A stretch of DNA of 16,116 nucleotides, taken from contig DATLBA010000100.1 of NCBI GenBank assembly GCA_035527275.1, positions 1 to 16,116 of the forward strand. Reading direction: 5' to 3'. Under the pieces are notes generated by a model, which worked only from the letters and a program-made list of their open reading frames with translations, was not told the origin of the DNA and ran no database searches. The stretch is from DATLBA01 sp035527275. GTDB taxonomy: Bacteria > Planctomycetota > Phycisphaerae > FEN-1346. The first letter of the stretch is position 1, and the number at the start of each line of letters is the position of its first letter. Shown one piece after another: positions 5,762-12,643 of the stretch. A program made the translations under genes and the position numbers.

Positions 5762-6508
5762 GTGAAGTGGGCGGCGGCACAAGACGGGCTGGGGGCCTAC
5801 GGCCGGCTGGGGTTTCTGGCGGCGCTCGCGGTGGCGGTGGGGGCGCTTGGGTCGGGCGCGGCCGAGGCGCCCGACGATGCCGAGCCGGGCGGCGGACCGG
5901 CGGCGGACATCACGTTCGTGGAGGATGAAGAGGAAGGAGGGGAAGCGGAAGGACCGGCGAGCCCGTTCGGCACGGGCAAGGGGACCGGGGCCCGAAAGGA
6001 CGCCGTGCCGGGCTACGTGGAACTGTCCTCCGGGCTGAAGATGCCCGGGCGGATCTTCACGACGCGGGCGAAGCGGCTGAAGGTTTATAATATTGAAAAA
6101 GAGATTTATGAATATGTGCCGGTGCCGGCGCTCAAGCGGATCGAGGCGGTCGTGGTGTGGGAGCGCGAGCAGCGCCAGTGGCGGTTCAAAGAGGCGGGGA
6201 GCACCGAGAAGGTCTATACCGGGAAAACGTACCCGGCCCGGATGCTGTCGTATCGACTGACGCTGAGGAACGATCACCGGATCACCGGCGACGTTCTCGG
6301 CCAGCCGCTTTACATCGCCCGGGAAGAGAGGACGGACCGGTTTGTGCTGCACAAGCGGCGGAAGGGGGCGGTGGGGGAGAGTCTGGAGGACTTGGTGTAT
6401 ATCCGGGCGGTTGTGTTCGGCCGGAAGGCGTATGAACAGGCCGTCATGGAACTGCGGGGCAAGGGCCCGGCTGAGGCGGAACAGGGCGAGGCCGAGGAGC
6501 AGCAATGA
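5762..6508 (+). CDS. Secreted protein of unknown function
   Basis: I do not recognise this family. The GTG start was chosen because GAGGG lies six bases upstream and because it yields an N-terminus with a hydrophobic core at about 15-31 followed by an AEA-type cleavage region, i.e. a probable signal peptide; an ATG at 5702 is possible but overlaps nadD and has no such support. The protein is 248 residues. Residues 35-80 are acidic, Gly/Pro-rich and probably disordered (FVEDEEEGGEAEG). Residues 83-225 look like a compact beta-rich domain (GYVELSSGLKMPGRIFTT, then alternating hydrophobic strands), and the tail is Glu/Ala/Gln-rich. Its TGA overlaps the larC ATG (ATGA), so the two are translationally coupled. 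There is no evidence that it works with LarC beyond this. Confidence 0.75.
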   Translation: MKWAAAQDGLGAYGRLGFLAALAVAVGALGSGAAEAPDDAEPGGGPAADITFVEDEEEGGEAEGPASPFGTGKGTGARKDAVPGYVELSSGLKMPGRIFTTRAKRLKVYNIEKEIYEYVPVPALKRIEAVVVWEREQRQWRFKEAGSTEKVYTGKTYPARMLSYRLTLRNDHRITGDVLGQPLYIAREERTDRFVLHKRRKGAVGESLEDLVYIRAVVFGRKAYEQAVMELRGKGPAEAEQGEAEEQQ

Positions 6509-7689
6509 GGTATTTATATGTGGATGCGTATTCGGGCGTGAGCGGGGATATGCTGCTGGGGGCTCTTCTGGACGCGAATCTGGCGGCGGCGGACCTCCGG
6601 CGTGCTCTGGCCGGCATGCCCGTCGAGGGATACGCGCTGGAGGTGCGGCGGGAAAGAAAAGGCGGCCTGGCGGCGACGCGGGCGACGGTGCGGCTGGACG
6701 AAGGGGCCGCGCAGCCGCCTCGGCACCTGTCGGAGATCGAGCGGATTATCTCCGCGGCGGACCTGCCGGGCCGCGCGGCCGAGTGGGCCCTGGCGGTGTT
6801 CCGGCGGCTGGCCGAGGCCGAGGCAAAGGTTCACGGCACGAGCCCGGAGAAGGTCCACTTTCACGAAGTGGGGGCGGTGGACGCGATTGTGGACATTGTG
6901 GGCGTGTGCGCGGGGTTGGCCCTATTGGGCGTGGAGCGTTTGACGTCGAGCCCGCTCCCGATGGGTTCGGGATATGTCGAGACGGCCCACGGTCGGCTGC
7001 CGGTGCCGGTGCCCGCGGTGGTGGAACTTTTGCGGGGCATCCCGACGCGGCCCTGCGAAGAGGAAGGGGAACTGACGACGCCGACGGGCGCGGCGATTCT
7101 GGTGACGCTGGCGGAAGGGTTCGGCCCGATGCCGTCCATGGTGACCGAGGCCGTGGGTTACGGGGCGGGGTTGCGGGAAGGGAAGCGCGTGCCGAACTGC
7201 CTGCGAGTGGTCCTCGGTCGGCTGTGCGATGAAGGGGACGAGGCCGAGGCGGATACGGTCTGGCTCCTGGAGACGAACGTGGACGACGCGACGGGCGAGA
7301 CGCTGGGGGCGGCAAGCGGCGCGCTGCTGGCGGCCGGGGCGCTGGACGTGTGGCTCGTGCCGGCGACGATGAAGAAGGGGCGGCCGGGGGTGGTGCTCGC
7401 GTGTCTGGCCCAGGAGGGGGCGTTGGGGGCGGTGGAAGACGCGATGTTCCGCGAGACGACCACGTTCGGGGTTCGCCGAAGGCGGGTCCAGCGAAGCAAA
7501 CTCGCCCGCGAACACGTCACGGTCCAGACGCGGTACGGGGCGGTGCGGGTGAAGGTGGGGCGCCGGGGCGGCGAGGTGACCACGGCGCTTCCGGAATACG
7601 AGGATTGCCGGCGTCGGGCGGAGGCGTGCGGGGTGGCGTTCCGCGAGGTTTACGAGGCGGCGCTTGCGGCGTATCGGGCGCGGCCGTAG
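6505..7689 (+). CDS. larC: Nickel-pincer cofactor biosynthesis protein LarC
   Basis: A 394-residue LarC homologue. LarC uses CTP to insert nickel into the pyridinium bis-thiocarboxylate precursor, giving the nickel-pincer cofactor of lactate racemase LarA and related racemases or epimerases. Family landmarks: DAYSGVSGDMLLGALLD (7-23), HFHEVGAVDAIVDIVG (117-132), SGYVETAHGRLPVPVPA (about 154-170), GELTTPTGAAIL (188-199), ETNVDDATGETLG (251-263) and FRETTTFGVRRRR (about 314-326). In Lactiplantibacillus plantarum LarC is made from two frames by ribosomal frameshifting; here the N- and C-terminal parts are in one continuous frame. Start is supported by GAGGAG upstream and by the ATGA overlap with the preceding gene. 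No larA, larB or larE is seen in this window. Confidence 0.92.
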   Translation: MRYLYVDAYSGVSGDMLLGALLDANLAAADLRRALAGMPVEGYALEVRRERKGGLAATRATVRLDEGAAQPPRHLSEIERIISAADLPGRAAEWALAVFRRLAEAEAKVHGTSPEKVHFHEVGAVDAIVDIVGVCAGLALLGVERLTSSPLPMGSGYVETAHGRLPVPVPAVVELLRGIPTRPCEEEGELTTPTGAAILVTLAEGFGPMPSMVTEAVGYGAGLREGKRVPNCLRVVLGRLCDEGDEAEADTVWLLETNVDDATGETLGAASGALLAAGALDVWLVPATMKKGRPGVVLACLAQEGALGAVEDAMFRETTTFGVRRRRVQRSKLAREHVTVQTRYGAVRVKVGRRGGEVTTALPEYEDCRRRAEACGVAFREVYEAALAAYRARP

Positions 7690-7785
7690 GTGCGTGCGGC
7701 GCGCCCTCCACGGCGGGTCTGCGCTGCGCTCCGACAAGCACGGCGGCCGGTCTTTCGGGCGAAGCGGCATCGAGGGGTGCTCTAA

Positions 7786-8988
7786 GTGCTGATTTTGCAA
7801 TGGGTTACCATTGTTGTCCTGGGGCTGGTTTTGGCGGTCTGGGTGTCGCGGCTGGCGACGGTCTATTCGTCGCGGGGCCGCGGGCCGGTCCTGAGCGCCC
7901 GGTCGGATTTCGACGTTTCAGGGGCGGGCCTCGTCTCGGTGATTGTGCCGGCCAAGGATGAGGAGGCGAATGTCCGGGCGGCGCTCGAAACAATTCTCGC
8001 GCAGGACTATCCGGACCTGGAAGTTATCGTGGTGGACGATCGGAGCGCGGACCGCACGGCCGAGATCGTGCGTGAGGTCGCGGCAGCGGATGAGCGGGTT
8101 CGGCTGGTCCGGGTCGAGCGATTGCCGGACGGATGGTTCGGCAAGGTCCACGCCATGCACGCCGGGGCGCGGGAGGCGCGGGGGGAGTGGCTGCTCTTTG
8201 TCGATGCGGACTGCCGGCAGGCGCCGCACAGCGTGCGGGCGGGGGTGGGGTTCCTCGTCCAGCAGGGCGGCGACATGCTGAGCCTGTGGCCGGTGCTGGA
8301 GATGCACGGGTTCTGGGAGAACGCGGTGCAGCCGGTGGCGGGGTCGGTTCTGGTGGCATGGTTCCGTCCGGGGTGGGTGAACGATCCGCATCGGCGGACG
8401 GCGTTCGCGAACGGGCAGTATATTCTGATTCGGCGCGACGTGTACGACGCGGCCGGGGGGCATGAGGCGGTGCGAGACGAGATCGTGGAGGACATCGCGC
8501 TGGCCCGCGTGGTGAAGGGTGCGGGGTATCGGCTGCTGAACGCTATCGGCGAGGACCTGTTCACGACGCGGATGTACGACAGCCTCGGGGCGATGCAGAA
8601 GGGGTGGGCGCGGATCTATTACGGGGCGTTCAAGAACGTGTGGGGGGTGCTGGGGGTGATGGGGCTGACGTTCCTTTTCACGCTGGCGCCGTTTGCGCCG
8701 CTGGCGGCGTCGGCGGTCGGCCTCGCGTCTGGGGCGTCGGGCTGGTGGGTTTGGGTGGTTTTCGGCCTTTCGGCGGCGATTGTTTTGTGCGTCTTTGCGA
8801 CGATGCGCCGACTGTTTCTGGCGGGGCGGGCGAATCCATGGTGCCTGTTCTTTTATCCGCTGGCGGTCCTGCTGGTGCTCTGGTTTGAGGCGGGGGCGCT
8901 TGTGCGGGCGATGGGCGTTCGGTCGGTGACGTGGCGGGGGACCACGTACAAAGGGGGGCGCGTGGTGGGCGGTCGCGGCAGAGGATGA
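7786..8988 (+). CDS. Membrane-anchored family 2 glycosyltransferase
   Basis: A 400-residue GT-A fold glycosyltransferase of family 2, likely transferring a sugar from a nucleotide donor to a lipid or polyprenoid at the inner membrane. An N-terminal helix spans about 4-20. The catalytic domain begins VSVIVPAKDEEANV (50-63), with VVDDRS (82-87), the metal-binding DAD motif (140-142) and the acceptor-site ED pair (235-236, in DEIVEDIALARV). QKGWARI (271-277) stands in the place of the QxxRW motif. Three or four helices at about 285-310, 318-338 and 352-374 close the protein. The order and the ending WRGTTYKG resemble HpnB- and CrtQ-like transferases; the acceptor cannot be told. The GTG start is preceded by GAGGGG. 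It follows larC by 96 bases and may share its transcript. Confidence 0.88.
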   Translation: MLILQWVTIVVLGLVLAVWVSRLATVYSSRGRGPVLSARSDFDVSGAGLVSVIVPAKDEEANVRAALETILAQDYPDLEVIVVDDRSADRTAEIVREVAAADERVRLVRVERLPDGWFGKVHAMHAGAREARGEWLLFVDADCRQAPHSVRAGVGFLVQQGGDMLSLWPVLEMHGFWENAVQPVAGSVLVAWFRPGWVNDPHRRTAFANGQYILIRRDVYDAAGGHEAVRDEIVEDIALARVVKGAGYRLLNAIGEDLFTTRMYDSLGAMQKGWARIYYGAFKNVWGVLGVMGLTFLFTLAPFAPLAASAVGLASGASGWWVWVVFGLSAAIVLCVFATMRRLFLAGRANPWCLFFYPLAVLLVLWFEAGALVRAMGVRSVTWRGTTYKGGRVVGGRGRG

Positions 8989-8991
8989 ACG

Positions 8992-9022
8992 TTGGCGAGG
9001 GGGCGGCCGACAATCGTATAAG
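8992..9022 (+). promoter_or_regulatory. Possible promoter of the STN-like gene
   Basis: TTGGCG (8992-8997), a 19-base spacer and TATAAG (9017-9022), located just after the glycosyltransferase stop codon. The spacer is long and the -35 box imperfect, so the gene may instead be read from the upstream operon. Confidence 0.4.
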
Positions 9023-9053
9023 ATGGATGGGGATGGAAGAAAGGGGGACGGCC

Positions 9054-9887
9054 GTGAAATGGGCGATTGCCGGAGTGATGGCGCTGATGGCCGGGGGCTT
9101 CCTGGGGGCGCCGGCTGAAGGGAGTCGAGACGAGCCGGCCGAGCCGCAGGTGAAGCGCGCCGAGACCGCCAAGGCGGACGAACCGGCCGGGAAAAATGAG
9201 GAAGCGAAGGGCGCGGCGCGGAAGGACAGGCTCGAGGCGGCGCGCCGGGCGCGCGAGTTGGCCCGGGTCCGGCGGACACTTCGCGCCAAGCCAAAACCGC
9301 TCGAGTTCGAAGCGATGCCGGTTGCCGACGTCCTGAAGGCGCTGGGCGAAGCGGGGCGATTCGCGATCGTCTTCGATGAGGAACTCGAAGAACAGGGCAT
9401 TGACCTTTCGGACCGGCGGGTCACGCTCCGCGCCGCCGACATGACCTACGAGGACGCGATTTACCTCATCCTGCCGCCCGAGTGCGGCTACTCCGCGAGG
9501 CCGGGGTATATTCTGATTACGACGCTGGAGAAGTCGTGGCTTCCCTTGAGGACGGTGGTGTACGGTGTGCGCGAGGCGCTGGCGGAGGTGCCAAACTTCA
9601 AGGGCCCGCGGATTGAGTTCGGCGACCTCTCGAGCCGAAGCGCGGCAGGGGGCGGAGGCGGCCTTTTCGAAGAGACGGCTGAGGAGGACGAAGAAAGCCG
9701 GGTGACGCCCGAACGCCTCATCAAGATGGTCAAGCGCCACGCGCGGCGCGAAAACGACCGGCGAATCGCCCCGTGGGACGACGAAGGCGGTCCGGCGAGC
9801 ATCTCCTATCTCGATGGGAAACTCATCATTTCCCAGACATACCACGGCCACCGGGCGGTTGCGAAACTCCTGATGGCCATCCGGTAG
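9054..9887 (+). CDS. Secreted protein with STN-like (secretin N-terminal) domain
   Basis: A 277-residue exported protein. Residues 1-23 (VKWAIAGVMALMAGGFLGAP onward) form a signal peptide; 24-75 is a charged Ala/Glu/Lys linker. Residues 83-158 (LEFEAMPVADVLKALGEAG through GYILIT) have the beta-alpha-beta pattern of the short secretin/TonB N-terminal domain. A segment LRTVVYGVREALAEVPNFKGPRI (165-187, written here only as landmarks) and the last ~35 residues (GGPASISYLDGKLIISQT) repeat the secretin-N-like fold seen in uncharacterised planctomycete proteins. No secretin beta-barrel is present, so it is not a pore. GTG at 9054 has AGGGGG six bases upstream; in-frame ATGs at 9027 and 9033 are alternatives, the latter 10 bases after a possible -10 box. 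A strong terminator follows. Function unknown. Confidence 0.75.
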   Translation: MKWAIAGVMALMAGGFLGAPAEGSRDEPAEPQVKRAETAKADEPAGKNEEAKGAARKDRLEAARRARELARVRRTLRAKPKPLEFEAMPVADVLKALGEAGRFAIVFDEELEEQGIDLSDRRVTLRAADMTYEDAIYLILPPECGYSARPGYILITTLEKSWLPLRTVVYGVREALAEVPNFKGPRIEFGDLSSRSAAGGGGGLFEETAEEDEESRVTPERLIKMVKRHARRENDRRIAPWDDEGGPASISYLDGKLIISQTYHGHRAVAKLLMAIR

Positions 9888-9946
9888 GATTGCCGATTGG
9901 AAAGGGTCCAGGCCGACCGCAAAGGGCACAAGGAGAAGGCCGATGC

Positions 9947-9975
9947 GCGGCCCGCAAGGGCCGCAATTCTTTTTT
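9947..9975 (+). terminator. Rho-independent terminator
   Basis: A perfect 7-bp stem GCGGCCC/GGGCCGC closed by a GCAA (GNRA) tetraloop is followed by AATTC and six T. It lies 60 bases after the STN-like gene and closes the plus-strand run that begins at 5762. Confidence 0.9.
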
Positions 9976-10074
9976 CGTCCGGCGCCGGCTGATGCTATTG
10001 GCCTTCATGCTGTGAGTGTAACCACCCATAGTTCCAGGTCAGCCGCATGAAAGAACGACCGCAACCGTTCGGGG

Positions 10075-10112
10075 CGTCGGCGGGTCTGGCCCGCCACGGC
10101 GGGCAAGCCCAT
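10075..10112. repeat. GC-rich hairpin cluster
   Basis: GGCGGG, CCCGCC and GGCGGG follow each other closely (within GGCGGGTCTGGCCCGCC and CCGCCACGGCGGG), allowing two alternative hairpins. It lies downstream of the broken minus-strand gene and has no T-run. It may be a dispersed palindromic element. Confidence 0.35.
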
Positions 10113-10159
10113 CGGCCCGTTCCTTTTCTCCCACGCTCCTGCGCCGGGCGGCGGCGGTT

Positions 10160-10391
10160 TTATTCCAGGCGGACCCAGCGGAGGAAGCGGTGCACGAGAT
10201 CGCCGGAAGCAATCTGGGCGGCGCCGAAGAACGTTGGCCCAGAAGACGGTCTGAAATCGGCGGCTGAATCCGCCTTCGCCGACGCGCTTGCGGGGAATCC
10301 AGCGGACCTTGTCGGGATTGGCGAGCCCCCACGTAATAAAAGCACTCACCTCGGCAATTATGTGGCGGCGGTGTTCGTCATAATCGAGCAT
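10160..10391 (-). pseudogene. Small protein gene, apparently frameshifted
   Basis: I do not recognise the family. From the ATG at 10391 the frame gives about 53 residues with real protein character (MLDYDEHRRHIIAEVSAFIT, then WIPRKRVGEGGFSRRF), after which it degenerates into Pro/Arg-rich sequence. Skipping one base near 10231 moves into a frame that continues FFGAAQIASGDLVHRFLRWV and stops at 10160. Joined, they would make a 76-residue protein of even composition. A promoter (TTGATT, 16 bases, TACAAT) ends 9 bases before this ATG, so the gene seems, or seemed, to be expressed with almost no leader. Either a real frameshift, a programmed one, or an assembly error would explain it. An in-frame GTG at 10400 would fall directly against the -10 box and is less likely. 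Confidence 0.5.
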
Positions 10392-10400
10392 CGCGCCCAC

Positions 10401-10428
10401 ATTGTATGCCGCAACCCGCCATAATCAA
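10401..10428 (-). promoter_or_regulatory. Promoter of the small frameshifted gene
   Basis: On the minus strand TTGATT (10428-10423), a 16-base spacer and TACAAT (10406-10401). The ATG at 10391 lies 9 bases after the -10 box, the same arrangement as at nadD. Confidence 0.55.
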
Positions 10429-10619
10429 CACCGTTGCGGCAACTCCAGAGGCGCCCCCCAACAGACCCCGCAGCCCTTCGACACATCGCATTCCTCCTTC
10501 TGTTCGAGGCGTCATGGGCGAGAAATCGCATCGGGCCGTGGCATCTTTGCCAAAATAATGCCACGACTCCGGGCTTCAGAGCAAGAGTTTTTTGCCCGGA
10601 AATTAAGCCAAAAAAACGC
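10429..10619. other. Intergenic region, no gene seen
   Basis: Between two divergent promoters. It contains two inverted repeats, TGGCAT/ATGCCA (10539-10544 and 10558-10563) and TCCGGGC/GCCCGGA (10568-10574 and 10594-10600, with six T in the loop), and an A-rich stretch at 10601-10617 just before the pseudopilin promoter, possibly an UP-like element. No supported reading frame. Confidence 0.45.
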
Positions 10620-10648
10620 TTGACGCAGGTGCGTGTCACCTATATTAT
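10620..10648 (+). promoter_or_regulatory. Strong promoter of the pseudopilin operon
   Basis: TTGACG (10620-10625), a 17-base spacer and TATTAT (10643-10648), preceded by an A-rich segment (AAAAAAACGC). This is one of the best sigma-70-type promoters in the window. The first gene starts only at 10787, leaving a leader of about 130 bases. Confidence 0.8.
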
Positions 10649-10654
10649 GAATGT

Positions 10655-10786
10655 AGCACGCACACGGGGGAGGTTTCCCTTCGGAGGACTGTCCCAAGGA
10701 GCCGCCGTGGTGTGACTGCGGGAGAACACGAGCGTTTGAAGCCATAGGCTTCAAGGTGGTTCTTTGCCGACTGGGGTGAAGTATCT
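10655..10786 (+). promoter_or_regulatory. Long structured 5' leader
   Basis: The predicted transcript has about 130 untranslated bases. They include CCTTCGGAGG, which can fold with a small loop, and a perfect 8-bp hairpin TTGAAGCC-ATA-GGCTTCAA (10736-10754) that is not followed by a T-run. I could not match it to a riboswitch class I know, and no convincing small reading frame is present. Confidence 0.4.
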
Positions 10787-11425
10787 ATGCGGCCCGCCAT
10801 CATGCTGGTTGAACTGCTTCTGGTGGTCGCGATTCTGGCGATTTTGGTCGCGCTGCTCATGCCCGTGCTGGGCCGGGCTATCGAGACGGCCCACCGGACG
10901 AGGTGCGCAGCAAACCTTCGCCAGGTGGGTTTGGCGCTGAAAGTGTACGCCTTGCGGCACGATGGGTGGTATCCGGTCGAAGAAAAGTGCGGCAACCCGC
11001 AGTCGCGTTTGGTCGGCGCCCTGGTGCCGGACTACCTGGACGATATGCGCGTTTTTTACTGTCCGAGCGCCGAGGTGCTTGAGCCCTATGCGCAGAGCGA
11101 TGAATACGGCGGGCCGGGCGGCGATTCGGTCATCGACACCCCCCGGAACCGGGCCCGCTGCTACATCACGTATAAGTACTTTTCGGTAAACCAGCGGGAT
11201 ACGCGGATGCCGCTGCCGCTTCGCCTCTCCGAGTACCCGCATCTACTGAGGAACGACTCGCTGGCCTCGCGGTGGCTGATGAGCGATTGGGTGAGAAAGG
11301 ATGTTCCCATCTTCCCGCACCAGGAGAAAGGCGGCTGGGGCGGCGGACGGAATATCCTGTTTGCTGACACAAGCGTTCGTTTCGTACGACACAGAACTCC
11401 TCACGCCTTTACGGAGAGACAATGA
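10787..11425 (+). CDS. Pseudopilin-like protein (H-X9-DG-type C-terminus)
   Basis: A 212-residue protein with a type IV pilin-like N-terminus: MLVELLLVVAILAILVALL (6-24) matches the conserved hydrophobic helix with Glu at the +5 position. Planctomycetes encode many such DUF1559-type proteins, exported and processed by a prepilin peptidase. The residue before the expected cleavage point is Ala rather than Gly, so processing is uncertain. Residues 36-60 (HRTRCAANLRQVGLALKVYA) match the usual RRxQCxNNLRQIGLA region. The C-terminal GGGRNILFADTSVRFV (185-200) is a variant of the NVLFADGHV motif, with the Asp-Gly changed to Asp-Thr. Four cysteines are present beyond the helix. The ATG has GGGGTGAAG upstream at somewhat long spacing. 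Its stop overlaps the next start (ATGA). Role in this operon unknown. Confidence 0.82.
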   Translation: MRPAIMLVELLLVVAILAILVALLMPVLGRAIETAHRTRCAANLRQVGLALKVYALRHDGWYPVEEKCGNPQSRLVGALVPDYLDDMRVFYCPSAEVLEPYAQSDEYGGPGGDSVIDTPRNRARCYITYKYFSVNQRDTRMPLPLRLSEYPHLLRNDSLASRWLMSDWVRKDVPIFPHQEKGGWGGGRNILFADTSVRFVRHRTPHAFTERQ

Positions 11426-12036
11426 TGCGAACGGAAACTTTGAGGTCTTGGCGATGGGCTGCATCGGGTGTGCTGGCTAAGGCGCGGGTCTTGACGGGAC
11501 GCGACATCCTGCTAGTAGGCTTGGCAGGGCTGTCCTCGGCCCTGATTGGACAACTTGCCGGCCGAGCCTTGCACGCGACATGGCCGATTCCGGCATCGGG
11601 CTCGCTTGCTGCGGCACTGCCCCGTGCAGTCATCCTGTTGGTTTTGCTGCTTCGAGTGCGCCGGTTCGGGGTCCTAACAGCCGCAGGGCTTGCTGAAGTG
11701 GCTGCAAAAGTGGCGATGGGCGGCATCGGCCTCATGCCATGGTGCTTGACCGTGCCGATCCTCGGGAACCTTGCGGGAGACGTCGCATGGGCCGGCTTGG
11801 GCGGCCTTCGGAGTCAACGTCTACGTACGGCACTGACTGGCGCATCCCTTTGCACAGGGAGGGTTCTGGCGGCGTTGCTGTTCTGGGCCACATTCATGAC
11901 TGCTGCGAAAGGGAATCTCGGCACCATACACGGGCTGATTATCGGCGCAAACGTGCTGCTTGGTCTGACGGCTGGCTTCCTTGTTGGGCGGGTAGCCATT
12001 CGAAAAGGGGACGAAAAAGATGACCCAGGCGAGTAA
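11422..12036 (+). CDS. Six-helix membrane protein, possibly ECF S-component-like
   Basis: A 204-residue integral membrane protein with about six hydrophobic segments (28-50, 62-80, 83-105, 107-127, 140-162, 168-192), a short basic N-terminus and a charged tail. The size, number of helices and the small-residue-rich segment LGNLAGDVAWAGLGG (114-128) recall substrate-binding S components of ECF vitamin or metal transporters, but I see no decisive motif, so this is a guess. GGAGAG precedes the ATG. The gene overlaps the pseudopilin gene by four bases and the TrmO-like gene by 17, so all three are translationally coupled. No ECF ATPase or T component is in the window. A Met one codon later is an alternative start. 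Confidence 0.7.
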   Translation: MMRTETLRSWRWAASGVLAKARVLTGRDILLVGLAGLSSALIGQLAGRALHATWPIPASGSLAAALPRAVILLVLLLRVRRFGVLTAAGLAEVAAKVAMGGIGLMPWCLTVPILGNLAGDVAWAGLGGLRSQRLRTALTGASLCTGRVLAALLFWATFMTAAKGNLGTIHGLIIGANVLLGLTAGFLVGRVAIRKGDEKDDPGE

Positions 12037-12607
12037 CGAAGACCTGGCTGCTGCAACAGCATCAGCGCCGGAATTCGCCGTTCGGCCGATAGGCTACGTC
12101 CGGTCGAAGTACGCTGAGCCGACCGACGTCGCCCACACGCACAGGGGCTGGACGCCGGACGCGGCCGAGATCCGCCTCTTGCCGAAGTACGCGAAACTGC
12201 TCGGCGGCCTGAAGGGGTACTCGCACATCATCGTCCTGTTCTGGGTGCACCGGGCGAAGGAGTGGCAAATGCCGAAGCACCATCACAAACCGCCTCATGT
12301 GAAGGTGTTTGCCACGAGGATGCCGGTCCGGCCCAATCCGATCGGCCTGTCGGTCGTGGAACTCGTCGGTTTCTCAGAACGCACGGGCGAACTGGCCGTC
12401 AAGGGCCTCGACGCGCTGGACGGCACGCCCGTGCTTGACATTAAACCCTATATCTCGAACTTTGACAGTTACCCGGACGCCCGGGTGCCGGAGTGGGTTG
12501 CGGCCCACCTGGACAGCCACTTCCACGACGGTTACGCGCATACTCACCACATTCACAAGCACCCCGGCGAAAGTGACGCAAGCGCAAGGACGAGCGATGG
12601 CGAGTAG
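12020..12607 (+). CDS. trmO: TrmO/TsaA-family methyltransferase with His-rich tail
   Basis: A 195-residue member of the TrmO (YaeB/TsaA) family. E. coli TrmO uses S-adenosylmethionine to methylate the N6 of t6A37 in certain tRNAs. The match covers residues 20-145: FAVRPIGYVRSKY (19-31), LGGLKGYSHIIVLFWVHRA (61-79), the core FATRMPVRPNPIGLS (97-111) and LDGTPVLDIKPY (133-144). The family's second domain is missing: E. coli TrmO is about 235 residues, while this protein ends soon after IKPY. Instead, residues 163-181 hold eight histidines (SHFHDGYAHTHHIHKH), with a further HHH at 87-89, suggesting metal binding. It overlaps the membrane protein gene by 17 bases. The histidines and neighbours leave open a role other than tRNA modification. 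Confidence 0.85.
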   Translation: MTQASNEDLAAATASAPEFAVRPIGYVRSKYAEPTDVAHTHRGWTPDAAEIRLLPKYAKLLGGLKGYSHIIVLFWVHRAKEWQMPKHHHKPPHVKVFATRMPVRPNPIGLSVVELVGFSERTGELAVKGLDALDGTPVLDIKPYISNFDSYPDARVPEWVAAHLDSHFHDGYAHTHHIHKHPGESDASARTSDGE

Positions 12608-12643
12608 GCCCGCAAAGGTTCCACCCGAAAAGGAGAAGGCAAC

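Noticed and set aside
7918..9929. Long minus-strand frames opposite the glycosyltransferase and STN-like gene
   Set aside because: Arg/Pro/His-rich shadow frames without domains; the plus strand holds supported genes, promoters and a terminator.
10568..10600. TCCGGGC/GCCCGGA inverted repeat as a terminator
   Set aside because: The T-run is inside the loop rather than after the stem, and no gene ends nearby on the plus strand.
10655..10786. Leader as a cyclic di-GMP or cobalamin riboswitch
   Set aside because: A CACGCACA word resembles the start of the c-di-GMP-I class, but its tetraloop, receptor and other conserved segments are missing; no cobalamin box seen.
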